In this document: positions 28,438 through 36,031 of the stretch, in pieces
How positions within the stretch are numbered: the first letter of the stretch is position 1
How the letters are laid out: each line of letters starts with the position of its first letter
Assembly: GCA_027972325.1 (NCBI GenBank)
Contig: JAPMOS010000275.1
Span: forward strand, 1-36,031
Direction: 5' to 3'
Length of the DNA: 36,031 nucleotides
Source: Paratrimastix pyriformis
Lineage: Eukaryota; Preaxostyla; Paratrimastigidae
The notes under the pieces: model-generated
Told to the model about the DNA's origin: nothing
Databases searched by the model: none
What the model saw: only the letters and a program-made list of their open reading frames with translations
Made by a program: the position numbers and the translations under genes

Positions 28438-28857
28438 TCACTTCTTCCCCCCCTCCGCAGCAGACTCCTCAGCGGAGCTCTTGCCACGGGCAGAAGAGGC
28501 GGCCGAAAAGAACTTGCGGCCGCCACGGCCACGGCCACGGCCACGAGTAGCACCCCGAGACCATCCTCGGGTCGCGCCTCGAACAGCAGAGCCTCCGCGT
28601 CCGCGCGACGAGACCCAGTGTCCACTGCGGCCGCGGTGGGTGTTGGAAACGACCACCCTCGACCCATCTTCCAGAGTGAAGAGGCGCGTAGCGGCCTTGG
28701 GGTGATCGTAGCCTCGCTTGGCCGCGGTCAGGCGCCGGTTGGCGTTGTAGACCGAGAGTTCCTTGCCCGGGTCCAGCGCGAGGGCTGTGTGCGGGCGAGT
28801 GTGGTTGTGTTGTGACAGAGGGGGGGAAAGGTAACATGACCTGTCTCCCCTCCCCAC
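28438..28857 (-). pseudogene. RG-rich Gag-tail-like block beyond the DIRS-3 ICR
   Basis: This minus-strand frame runs ALALDPGKELSVYNANRRLT, KRGYDHPKAATRLFTLEDG, then an RG-rich stretch (SSRGRGGSAVRGATRG, GRGRGRGGRKFF) and an acidic/Ser end with a stop at 28438. As in DIRS-2 it lies beyond the recombinase and ICR. The sequence before it is pyrimidine-rich (tttccccccctctg, then gcccgcacacag), resembling a splice acceptor. It could be an RNA-binding tail of Gag or a small separate protein. Confidence 0.55.
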
Positions 28858-28979
28858 CCTTTGCTCCTCAAAATGGCAGGAAGAGCAAAGGTGGTGTCGG
28901 CAGGCTCAGGAGGTGGTGAGGCAGTGGGGCTGTAAGCCATGTGGTGCTCCACGCCACCAGGGAGGCGGGTGGGAGTATT

Positions 28980-29097
28980 TCTGGGGGTTTGGGAAGAAGA
29001 AGAGTCTCGATGATTCCTCGCTTCAGCCTCGGAGCCTCGGCGAACGAGTAATCAATCTCGACGACCTTCATCTTCCCAAACCCCCAGGAAAATAGAC
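28980..29097 (+). repeat. DIRS-3 internal complementary region (ICR)
   Basis: 28980-29020 is the reverse complement of the left end (24366-24406). 29021-29097 is the reverse complement of the right end (about 35222-35298). The two meet at attcctcg/cttcagcc. The gggggtttgggaag and cttcccaaaccccc arms face each other. Confidence 0.93.
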
Positions 29098-29153
29098 AGC
29101 ATGCCAAAGGAATCACACTGCCTCCCAACTCGTGCCTGCCAAAGGGGGAACCC

Positions 29154-30173
29154 CTAGGGGTCCCCCTTGTCAGGTTCAGCGGTCCCCGACATTTCATGAG
29201 GTTTGCCACTGAACCGACCCGCCAACAGTGCCTCGTCGAAGCGATCCGTGACTCCTTCCACTGTGCGACCATAGTGCATTTGGTAGGTGCTGGACCTGGA
29301 GCTCCAACGAAACCTGGTCAGAATCTGTGGCAGTGGAATGCCCAGTGCAGCGGCTTTCGACGGGGCGGCTGAGCGAATTGAATGGGCACCCCACTGCAGG
29401 GGAATGCCTGCCACCGTCATCGTCGAACGCACGCAGTTCCGGATCCAGTCTGCCGAGATGGCTTTGCCCACCCTGCACTTCACAGAGTGATCCCGTGGAA
29501 AGACAAAGAAGGTGTCCGACACTGCCTGACCCGCCACCGCTGGTTCCGTCGGCCGCTTGGTCAGCCACTGTTTCATGGCGCAGTGTAGGCACAGTGGGTT
29601 GTCGGGAGCCCCGACCACCTGGACCCATCGAATCTTGGTGTTGTGTGTCTCCTTCGGACACACCTTCAGCCGAACGGAGTGCTCACACCCCGGCTGGCCG
29701 AACTCAAAGCGTGAGTCGGAAAAAGAGATCGAGGTCGTGTCCATGACCCTCAACCCCGCGATCTCCAACAAGCTGGCGACTTTACCAATGAGCCGGTTTT
29801 GGTCAAGGGTCGCATTGTCGGCCCACTCCCCCTCGAGCAATTTCAAGAGGTCTGCTAGGTCCCAGATCGGACCGAGGTCTTTGCCCCCAGCCGGTTTGTC
29901 CTTCCCGATGCCGGTGACGACTTGTTTCACCAGTTTGCCTTCCGGGGATAGAGGGTGGCCACTCATGGTGAAGTACATGGACAGTGCTGAGCGACGTGCC
30001 CCTGCCGAGCCCGAGCTGAGGTCCCTCTCCATGGCTTCATCCGCGATGAACGAGGCGACCTGGACCTCATTCTGGTCGGTCGCCTCCGTGATCGGAGCCA
30101 GGTCTTTGAGCGCGCACCACTCTTCATAGCGGCGAATAATGTGTGAGTATTTCTTCGAGGTTTTCTCTGCCAA
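29154..30173 (-). CDS. DIRS-3 tyrosine recombinase (looks whole)
   Basis: A single open frame of 339 codons begins MAEKTSKKYSHIIRRYEEWC. The N-terminal half is a SAM-like helical DNA-binding domain. The catalytic domain shows VASLLEIAGLRVMDTTSISF (box I Arg, about residue 137), then WGAHSIRSAAPSKAAALG (HxxR box) and RFRWSSRSSTYQMHYGR (Trp, then the tyrosine region). It also has a CLHCAMKQWL stretch. The enzyme would recombine the circular cDNA into the target and form a 3'-phosphotyrosine link. It ends just before the ICR, as in DIRS-2. It is part of the fossil element. Confidence 0.88.
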   Translation of the reverse strand: MAEKTSKKYSHIIRRYEEWCALKDLAPITEATDQNEVQVASFIADEAMERDLSSGSAGARRSALSMYFTMSGHPLSPEGKLVKQVVTGIGKDKPAGGKDLGPIWDLADLLKLLEGEWADNATLDQNRLIGKVASLLEIAGLRVMDTTSISFSDSRFEFGQPGCEHSVRLKVCPKETHNTKIRWVQVVGAPDNPLCLHCAMKQWLTKRPTEPAVAGQAVSDTFFVFPRDHSVKCRVGKAISADWIRNCVRSTMTVAGIPLQWGAHSIRSAAPSKAAALGIPLPQILTRFRWSSRSSTYQMHYGRTVEGVTDRFDEALLAGRFSGKPHEMSGTAEPDKGDP

Positions 30174-30959
30174 TGACCTCTGAATGAAATAACCTGCCGC
30201 TGCCGACAGCTCCGGATGCTTGGGGGCCCAAGCAGGTGCCTCTTCTGAGAGCTTTTTCCGGGCTGTGGGTGTGGGTGTCGCGCGTCCTGGGGCAGGACCT
30301 TTCTTGCCCGGGCGAACAGAGTTCCGTCCACGGGTGTCCCCGCGGCGTTCTGGGCATCACAGGCCCCACTCGTGGGTGCTTCCGACCGACCCGGCGGGTT
30401 TGTCACACAGGACTCCGGGTGGTGTGTCATGAGAGTGGGGGTGGTGGTGCTCTTTGAGCGCAGAGACGCTGCCAGCTCGGCTAAGGTCATGTCCTCTCCC
30501 GAGTCTGCGTCGACGTCTACAGTTCCCTGTCCCACTGTGGGATCAGGGGCTCGTTGCTCCCCCACCAGGCCTCCGGGTCGTCGAAGATCCGGGCTGGACC
30601 CATGGGGTGCAGCTGTCGGTCCTGGAACTTCCGGACGAGGGTGAGATCCGGATTGGTGAGTGTCTGCCAACCCCACTCGAGGTGTGCCCTGGCTTGCCGG
30701 ACTGGGTCCCCGACACCTGTGTCACACAACACTCCCAGTGTGGGGGCCCAATTCCCTTGAGGTTGCGTGTCGTGCCTGCCAGGAATGTGTTCTCCTGCCG
30801 CGGTAAGGTCAGGGGTGGTGCCACTGCCATGTGCAGCATCACTGGCCACCACGGTGCCGATGTCCACACCGGGGTGAGGAGAAGGGCCTCCCCCCGCTGC
30901 TCCCTCAACCGTTCCAAGACTCTGAGGATGAGCGAGAACGGTGGGTTGATCCACGGCAC
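30174..30959 (-). other. DIRS-3 interval between RNase H and recombinase
   Basis: This interval follows the conserved DAFASARN region. It includes the segment SEVPWINPPFSLILRVLERL and TPVWTSAPWWP, which DIRS pol proteins usually carry at the C-terminal end of RNase H (compare IRPSP and TAPWWPMAQG in DIRS-2). The rest is low-complexity. No additional domain, such as a methylase, was recognised. Confidence 0.5.
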
Positions 30960-32660
30960 TTCTGAGGCTAGGTTCTGCCGAAAGAAGTCCACTCCCACCG
31001 CTCCCGGTTCCTTGACCAAGGACCAGAACCGGGGCACAGGTGGTTTCGCGCCGATGCAAAGGCGTCCACCGTCGGTTTCGTCCTGAGTTTCACCACCGCC
31101 CTGAAGAGGGCTGGGTGGAGCTGGTAATCTTCGGCGTCGACCCACCGCGAGAGCCTGTCCGCTCTCACGTTGTCGATGCCGTGAATGTGCTCTGTGGTGA
31201 GGGTGATCCGGTGTGTCTGACAGAACTCCCAGAGTTTCTCAACCGGGTGTTGAGCTGCTGACTCTGTGACTTGAGTCTGCCGACTGACCACACGACAGAC
31301 GAATTGTCCGAGAACCAAAGTACGGACTTGCCCGTGACCTGTTCCCGGAACAGGTGGAGTGACCTGATGCCCGCTTCCAATTCGAGCGGGTTTATCGAGC
31401 TGATGTCCTGCAGGTCCGTCACTCTCCACAACTCGTGTGCTGGGATGCCCTGCTCGATGCTCTGTGCCGGAGTCCTCAGCACTGCCCCCCAGCCCATCTC
31501 GGCTGCATCCGTGGTCAGGATCAGCTCTGCTGGTGGGGTCCGAAGTGGGGTGCTGGTGGGGTACTGTGCATGTTCCCACCACTCCAAGTCCCTGTGTGAC
31601 TCCTCCGAAAGGGTCACCAGTGCATGCCATCCCCCCCTGCGCCTTGATCGCCGTGGACAGGTCGATGTTCAGGTTGCGCAGGTACAAGCAGGCCGGGCGA
31701 ATCGTCTCCTGCATGACGACATGAACCCGATCACCGCTGCCAATGATTTGGCTTTGATGGTGGTGCACTGTTGGGTGTTGTGCGCCATCTCTCTCACCTT
31801 CTGTGCCTTCTCGGGTGGGAGTGAGTGTCATCGCTCGAGTGTCGAGGACAAACCCCAGGAACTCCAGCATTTGAACTGGTTCCACTTGGGTTTTGTCCCA
31901 GCTGATCTCGAACCCGAGTGAGAGGAGGTGACGAAGGAGTGCCAGTGTATGCAGCTTGGTCTCCTGTGGTGACCTGCCCAACACCAGTAGGTCGTCGATG
32001 TAGTGGACTACCAAGATGCCGTGTCTTCGGGCTTCCTTGATTGCCACTCTCATGGTCTTCGTAAAGATTCTGGGAGCCACATTCAGGCCGAATGGGAGGG
32101 CTTGGAAGCGATATTCCGTGCCCTCCCATTCGACTCCCAGGTATTTCCGGTGAGGTGGAAAGATCGGGATGTGAAAGTACGCATGTTTCAAGTCGATCTT
32201 GGTGGCCCACATCATGGGCTCCACCACGGCCCTCACCGTCTTCCACCCCTCCATTTTGAAGGAGGGGCAGAAGATGAAGTGATTCAAGGCGGTGAGGTCC
32301 AGGATCAACCTCCATTTCCCGCCGGGCTTGGGCCGCCCAAAATGGGAGATCTCATCCCTTTGTCCGACCCCCTGGATCGTTTTCAGTGCCGATATCCCAA
32401 GGTACTCCTGGACCACCGCCTCCAAGCCCAGTTTCTCCTCCCCACCAAGTGGTAAGGGTCCCGGGACCACGTCCCCGGGTTGGGTGGGGGTCCCTTGAAC
32501 GGGATGTGAAACCCTTCCGATACCACCTGTGCCACTTCCCGAGGTGGTCTGAGGGCCAACCACTCCTCCCGGTGCCGAGCCAGCCTGCCTGCCAGTGGTC
32601 CCCGAGGTGGGTGCTGTGCCAGCAGCCGCAGTTTGGCCTGCTCCCGGTCCCATTGAGGGT
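30960..32660 (-). pseudogene. pol: DIRS-3 pol: reverse transcriptase and RNase H
   Basis: RT motifs on the minus strand are GGKWRLILDLTALNHFI near 32315, MWATKIDLKHAYFHIPI (motif A) near 32210, and LPFGLNVAPRIFTKTM (motif B) near 32095. VVHYIDDLLVLGRS (catalytic YIDD) lies near 32005. RNase H motifs are ELILTTDAAEMGWGAVLR near 31530, NPLELEAGIRSLHLF near 31395, WFSDNSSVVWSVGRL near 31315 and IHGIDNVRADRLSRWVD near 31190. The YQLHPALFR and DAFASARN stretches shared with DIRS-2 follow. The gene is broken, with few interruptions in the RT itself. Confidence 0.9.
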
Positions 32661-34378
32661 CCAGTCCGAGAAGGAGGGTCCCTCCCCCCAGGGGTTAGGA
32701 CTGTCCCTCCCCGAGCTGAGCCCCTTGGGCCGTGTTATGGGGTGAGGCAGAGTTTCCCGAGGGGTGGTGAGTGGGTTCCCGAGTTGGGTGCCTGCCCTCC
32801 CGGGACTTGGCACCCTCCTCCGGTCCCGTGACGGGTTGTGGGGGAGAGCGGGGACAAGACGGGGCGGAGGGTGAGGGAGTGCATGACGGGTGGTGCAGGT
32901 GTGCTGGACAGACTGCTGCCGCCCTCCCTTGCTCTGGTCCCACTCCCGGGCCAGGTAGGTCTTGCCCTGCCATTTGATCTGGCCGTTTTGGGGGTTACTT
33001 TTATCGGCGCCACCCCCAGGGGCGCCTGGTTCCCCCCCCACCCCCGCACCCGTACCGGAGGGGTGGTGGGGACGCGAGTCGCTGCCTCCGCCACTGAGGT
33101 GCATGAGCTTCACCGCCAACGCTAGCGGAACGTGAGTGGGTGTTTCCGGGACCCTGCCTCGCAGACCTCCCCGCGTGTCCCCGCATTGGGGAGTGTGACC
33201 GCCTCTGACTGTGTATCGGTCCGTCTCGGGTTCACAAACCCTCGCCCAAGGTCGGCGGATCCTTCTCGCCGGTCTCTGTGTAGCCCCCACGTTCGGGACC
33301 TCCTTGGGTGACGCTCGCCCCGCTGAGGTGACGACGCTAACCTGGGGTGTGAGTTGCTGTTCCGAGTCCCCAACCTCGCAGACCTCCATGAGGGTTTCAG
33401 GTTTGCCCGACGAGATCGCCTCCGCATGTCCTTCCGTCAGCACCGTGTGCTGCCCCTCTTCGGGGGTCTCTCCGGTGAGTGCCTGCCTCACCTGGGGTAA
33501 TGTCCTCGCGCGGAGGGTTCCGGTGGGTAGTGTTCCCATGCCGCGAGTCTCCCTGGGTGATGTTCCCTCCATCGACCCGTCAGAGCCTGGACTGGACCCC
33601 AGGCCCGCCCCGACTGCCCCACGGGCTTTGTTGCCTTGTCCTGCTCTGAGTGTGAGAGTGACTGTGCGGTAGGGCTCATACAGACTGCCTCTCCGAGTGC
33701 TGGCGACGACGCCTGCGAGGGTGTGATCACCGGTGCTGATACGTCCGGTGCCGGTGGAACTGGTGCAGAAGTTGTTTCCAGTTTAGCCACGGTTGTGCCG
33801 AGTGGAACACCACAAGGACTGGCTTCCCGGACCAAAGACTGATGAGTATCGAGTATTTCAGCATTGTGCGGTGCGAGTTGGTGAGCAGCAGACCCTTCAC
33901 CTTTTCTTCTTGTTGATTGTAACGTGTCTCTTGGCAAGACAACGCCACGGAGCGAGGAAAGGAGGGCTGCACCCGAATTGAATGCCAATGAGCCTTCTGT
34001 GACCCCAGTTGGTTGTGGGCTCTGTGATGATAAGGCCAACGAGGTTGGTCGAAAAGCGTGCGCCAACGGAGGACCCGAGGGCAGACAAAATTCTGGGGAC
34101 AGAAAGTGGGTTTTCTTGCGCCGTCTTGACTTTGGAATAACCCAGAGGTAGTCCGTGCTGTTTGACTTGGTGTTTTGGGAGTGCCCGTGTCCACACCCAG
34201 TGTGGCAGAGGAGGCCATGGGCAGACCCGGGTTTAGTGGCTTTTTCCTGGCCTCGGTGGCCGTCGTGGCTTTGTTCTTCAAAGCCTCCAGCTCGCTGGCC
34301 TCGATGATGCAGGCCTCGGGCATCTTCGTCCCGTCCTCCAGCCGGCACAGTGGGCGCCACTCGCTCCGGCGGAGGTCG
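32661..34378 (-). other. DIRS-3 gag-pol interval, low-complexity
   Basis: About 1.7 kb lies between the capsid-like part of gag and RT. Minus-strand frames here are rich in Pro, Gly, Thr and Arg, with a short motif GQIKWQGKTYLAREWDQ near 32960. I recognise no protease or other catalytic motif. It probably encodes the gag C-terminal region and the pol N-terminal linker, in decayed form. Confidence 0.45.
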
Positions 34379-35099
34379 CTAAGGGTCCTCGTCGTTTTCC
34401 TTGAGGGCATCCAGAGCCAGGATGCCAAGGTTTCGAGCGGCCTCGAATGAGAGCTCAGACGGCGATGATGCCGTCGAAAGGTTGGCGAGTGCCACCAGAG
34501 TCTGTAGAGGGCGCATAGCGGAGAACACCCCTGCTGTAGCCCGAGCCAGCGCACTGTCCCGTTGAGTCGCCGCCTTCCGCAGGTCTGGATCAATGAGGCG
34601 TAAGGCACTCACTGGTGGTGCAACTGCAGGATCGGCCTTGCCTTGGTCTCGAAAGTTGGGAAACGCGCGGCCGACGTGAACAACGCGAGCGAATTCCTCT
34701 TGTGTCGGTGCTTCGTGTTGAAGACGATTGAATTGCAGCCCCAGCATCTGCAAAGTCTGTGCTTCTCTTTCTGGTAAGGTTGGAGGAGTCACCACCTTTT
34801 TGTAGGGGCCTCCTTCGCAAAGATGTCCGGTAACTTGGCCGTTGGTTTGAAATAGATCTGTTGGAGAGTATCGAAGTAGTATTGTCCGACTTCCTCTTGA
34901 TCTTGATCGCTTTCACCTTCTTTTTCTTCAGGATTTGTTGCACCCAACAGAGAGCTGTCACCCTCCGCTCCAGTGTCGCCTTCAGGGTCAGGAGGTTGGG
35001 TTTGGGGCCAGGGTTGGCCGGATGTTCAGGGTCAAGGGCGGGCCCCTGTTGCTGCTGGGTCTGTTGTTGTGGTGTTGCTTGTTGATCTGCTTGATCCAT
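34379..35099 (-). pseudogene. gag: DIRS-3 gag-like gene
   Basis: It starts MDQADQQATPQQQTQQQQGP at 35099, a Gln-rich start shared with DIRS-2. A long helical region follows: LERRVTALCWVQQILKKKKV, EREAQTLQMLGLQFNRLQHE, and then SALARATAGVFSAMRPLQTL with RNLGILALDALKENDED before the stop near 34379. The pattern fits the helical capsid-like domain of DIRS Gag. The first gene inside the right ITR is gag by analogy with the other copies. The gene is broken. Confidence 0.68.
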
Positions 35100-35142
35100 T
35101 CTTTGCCCAATAGGGATGCGTCTTGAAGCGTGCGAAACGCAA

Positions 35143-35248
35143 AGGGTACACTATCCGTGTCAGCTGACATGGAATTTCTTTCTATTTGTGGTCAGTGCCG
35201 CTTTTGCGTTGCCTGACGTGATGTCTATTTTCCTGGGGGTTTGGGAAG
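35143..35248 (-). repeat. DIRS-3 inverted terminal repeat, right copy (5' side of the element)
   Basis: This is the reverse complement of 24391-24497. The outer 35249-35298, with cgccgaggctccgaggctga, is specific to this end and is present inverted in the ICR. Gag begins about 45 bp inside the repeat. Confidence 0.9.
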
Positions 35249-35367
35249 ATGAAGGTCGTCGAGATTGATTACTCGTTCGCCGAGGCTCCGAGGCTGAATG
35301 AGAAGCCCTGCATTGACTTCTGTTTGGGGCGCCGCCCAAAGAGAAAACTAAAACAACCTCAGAGTGT

Positions 35368-35862
35368 ATGCTCAGCTTAGTGGGGCATCGGCAGCGAACA
35401 GGAAGAACAAAATTCAAGCCGGACCGGAAGCGGAGAATCGCCGAGTGCAGAACCCTGGGCGTTGGCAGATGCGGCGTGCCAGCAAAGGCTCGGTCAGCTG
35501 TTCGCCGGTCACTCACAAAATCACCACTCAACGAAGGGTTCTTTGAAACGGTTCTCCATTTTTCCTCTGTTGACCGTTTGCTGGACGCCATGAGTTTTCT
35601 ATTCTCCAACATCAGCCCTGAACATCACACGTTGCGTTGTTTTGGATGTGATGGGTCTGTCCCCACCTTTCCAGAAAAAACACTAACCCAACTTCACCGC
35701 GGTTTTGAATTGATCTTGGACTCCCGATGTTGTGGTATAGCCGATGCACTGGCAGGCAAGAATCCGGCCGTCCTGAAGGACCTTTGCGAAACGACTCACC
35801 AGTTCGTGCACCACCGGGCAGCCATCTCCAAGTCCGCCAAACTTTTTGAACCTGCGGGTTGA
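35368..35862 (+). CDS. unassigned 164-codon ORF in the right flank
   Basis: An open plus-strand frame runs from 35368 to a stop at 35862, outside all recognised elements. The first 70 codons are basic and may not be coding. From about 35590 the sequence looks more protein-like: MSFLFSNISPEHHTLRCFGC, then LTQLHRGFELILDS and VLKDLCETTHQFVHHRAAIS, which suggests amphipathic helices. Upstream Met codons offer alternative starts. I recognise no family. It may be a host exon, part of another element, or chance. The GC-rich minus strand here has shorter open frames. Confidence 0.3.
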   Translation: MLSLVGHRQRTGRTKFKPDRKRRIAECRTLGVGRCGVPAKARSAVRRSLTKSPLNEGFFETVLHFSSVDRLLDAMSFLFSNISPEHHTLRCFGCDGSVPTFPEKTLTQLHRGFELILDSRCCGIADALAGKNPAVLKDLCETTHQFVHHRAAISKSAKLFEPAG

Positions 35863-36031
35863 TCCATTGGGACCGCCCCCCCCCTTCCCCCTTCCCGCCC
35901 AAGATGCATCCCACCATGGCACCCGACCCACGTCCCACCCTCACCATTTTCTGAGCTCCCCGCCGATGCCGTCATCGCACCTCCGAACCCATTTCCACCC
36001 AGGACTCCCCAACCCACCCATGCCTCTGACC
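35863..36031. other. C-rich flank, nothing identified
   Basis: This edge is C-rich on the plus strand. It resembles the low-complexity Gly-rich coding linker of LINE-A near 13600-13700 in composition and in a cacctccgaac word. That is too little to call it another LINE-A copy. Confidence 0.25.

Larger units (their letters stand above)
24366..35298 (-). mobile_element. DIRS-3: DIRS-type retrotransposon with nested LINE-B (fossil)
   Basis: This element is oriented on the minus strand with inverted repeats of about 107 bp at 24391-24497 and 35143-35248. Its ICR at 28980-29097 joins the reverse complements of both ends. The order is gag, pol (RT, RNase H), recombinase, ICR, RG-rich block. The 10.9-kb span is inflated by LINE-B, without which it would be about 7 kb. 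No bases are clearly shared between the two ends. Coding regions are broken in several places, but the recombinase frame is open over 339 codons, so the copy may be younger than LINE-A. Confidence 0.92.

Noticed and set aside
35900-36031. A second copy of LINE-A at the right edge, suggested by shared C-rich words with 13600-13700.
   Set aside because: Only short words match and no coherent LINE motif is visible before the window ends.

Overview
This looks like eukaryotic nuclear DNA that is almost entirely nested mobile elements. No tRNA, rRNA, CRISPR array or convincing host gene was found. The element mix (a Polinton/Maverick, three DIRS-type tyrosine-recombinase retrotransposons, a LINE with an APE endonuclease and a LINE with a restriction-like endonuclease) fits a transposon-rich protist, alga or early-branching animal relative. 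The RLE LINE with RNase H recalls the Dualen/RandI group known from green algae. The species cannot be fixed from sequence alone.

Layout, left to right. 1-5449: one end of an AT-rich Polinton (DNA polymerase B on minus, integrase on plus, a 56-aa ORF, then an AT-rich terminal region). About 5450-24200: one old LINE copy on the minus strand (LINE-A), split by two DIRS elements. LINE-A reads from tandem 5' monomers (about 23400-23940) through ORF1 (23338-22950, resuming 17294-15768) to ORF2 (15771-12861, resuming 6170-5450). DIRS-1 (about 6171-12860, plus) lies in the LINE endonuclease, and DIRS-2 (about 17295-22949, plus) lies in LINE ORF1. The LINE reading frame is continuous across both empty sites, which confirms the element ends. 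24366-35298: DIRS-3 (minus), carrying inside it a second LINE (LINE-B, about 24690-28437, minus) with RT, RNase H, a CCHC knuckle and a restriction-like endonuclease. 35299-36031: flank with one unassigned 164-codon ORF.

Each DIRS element has the full diagnostic anatomy: inverted terminal repeats, plus an internal complementary region (ICR) that is the reverse complement of both outer ends joined together. The three have unrelated termini and so belong to different families. All are fossils with several breaks, although DIRS-1 keeps near-identical 578-bp ITRs and DIRS-3 keeps an open recombinase.

The most notable find is in LINE-A ORF2. Upstream of the APE endonuclease, and running directly into it, is a recognisable ubiquitin-specific protease (peptidase C19) domain with Cys box, QQD-like box, zinc ribbon, His box and terminal Asn/Asp box. 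It is preceded by a 12-residue tandem repeat tract. I know of LINEs with OTU or Ulp1 proteases, but not of one with a USP domain. Second, DIRS-2 and DIRS-3 both carry an RG-rich, Gag-tail-like block beyond the ICR, behind splice-acceptor-like sequence, whereas DIRS-1 has its RG-rich tail inside gag.

Likely order of events: LINE-A first; then the Polinton, DIRS-1 and DIRS-2 landing in it; DIRS-3 beside its 5' end; LINE-B into DIRS-3.
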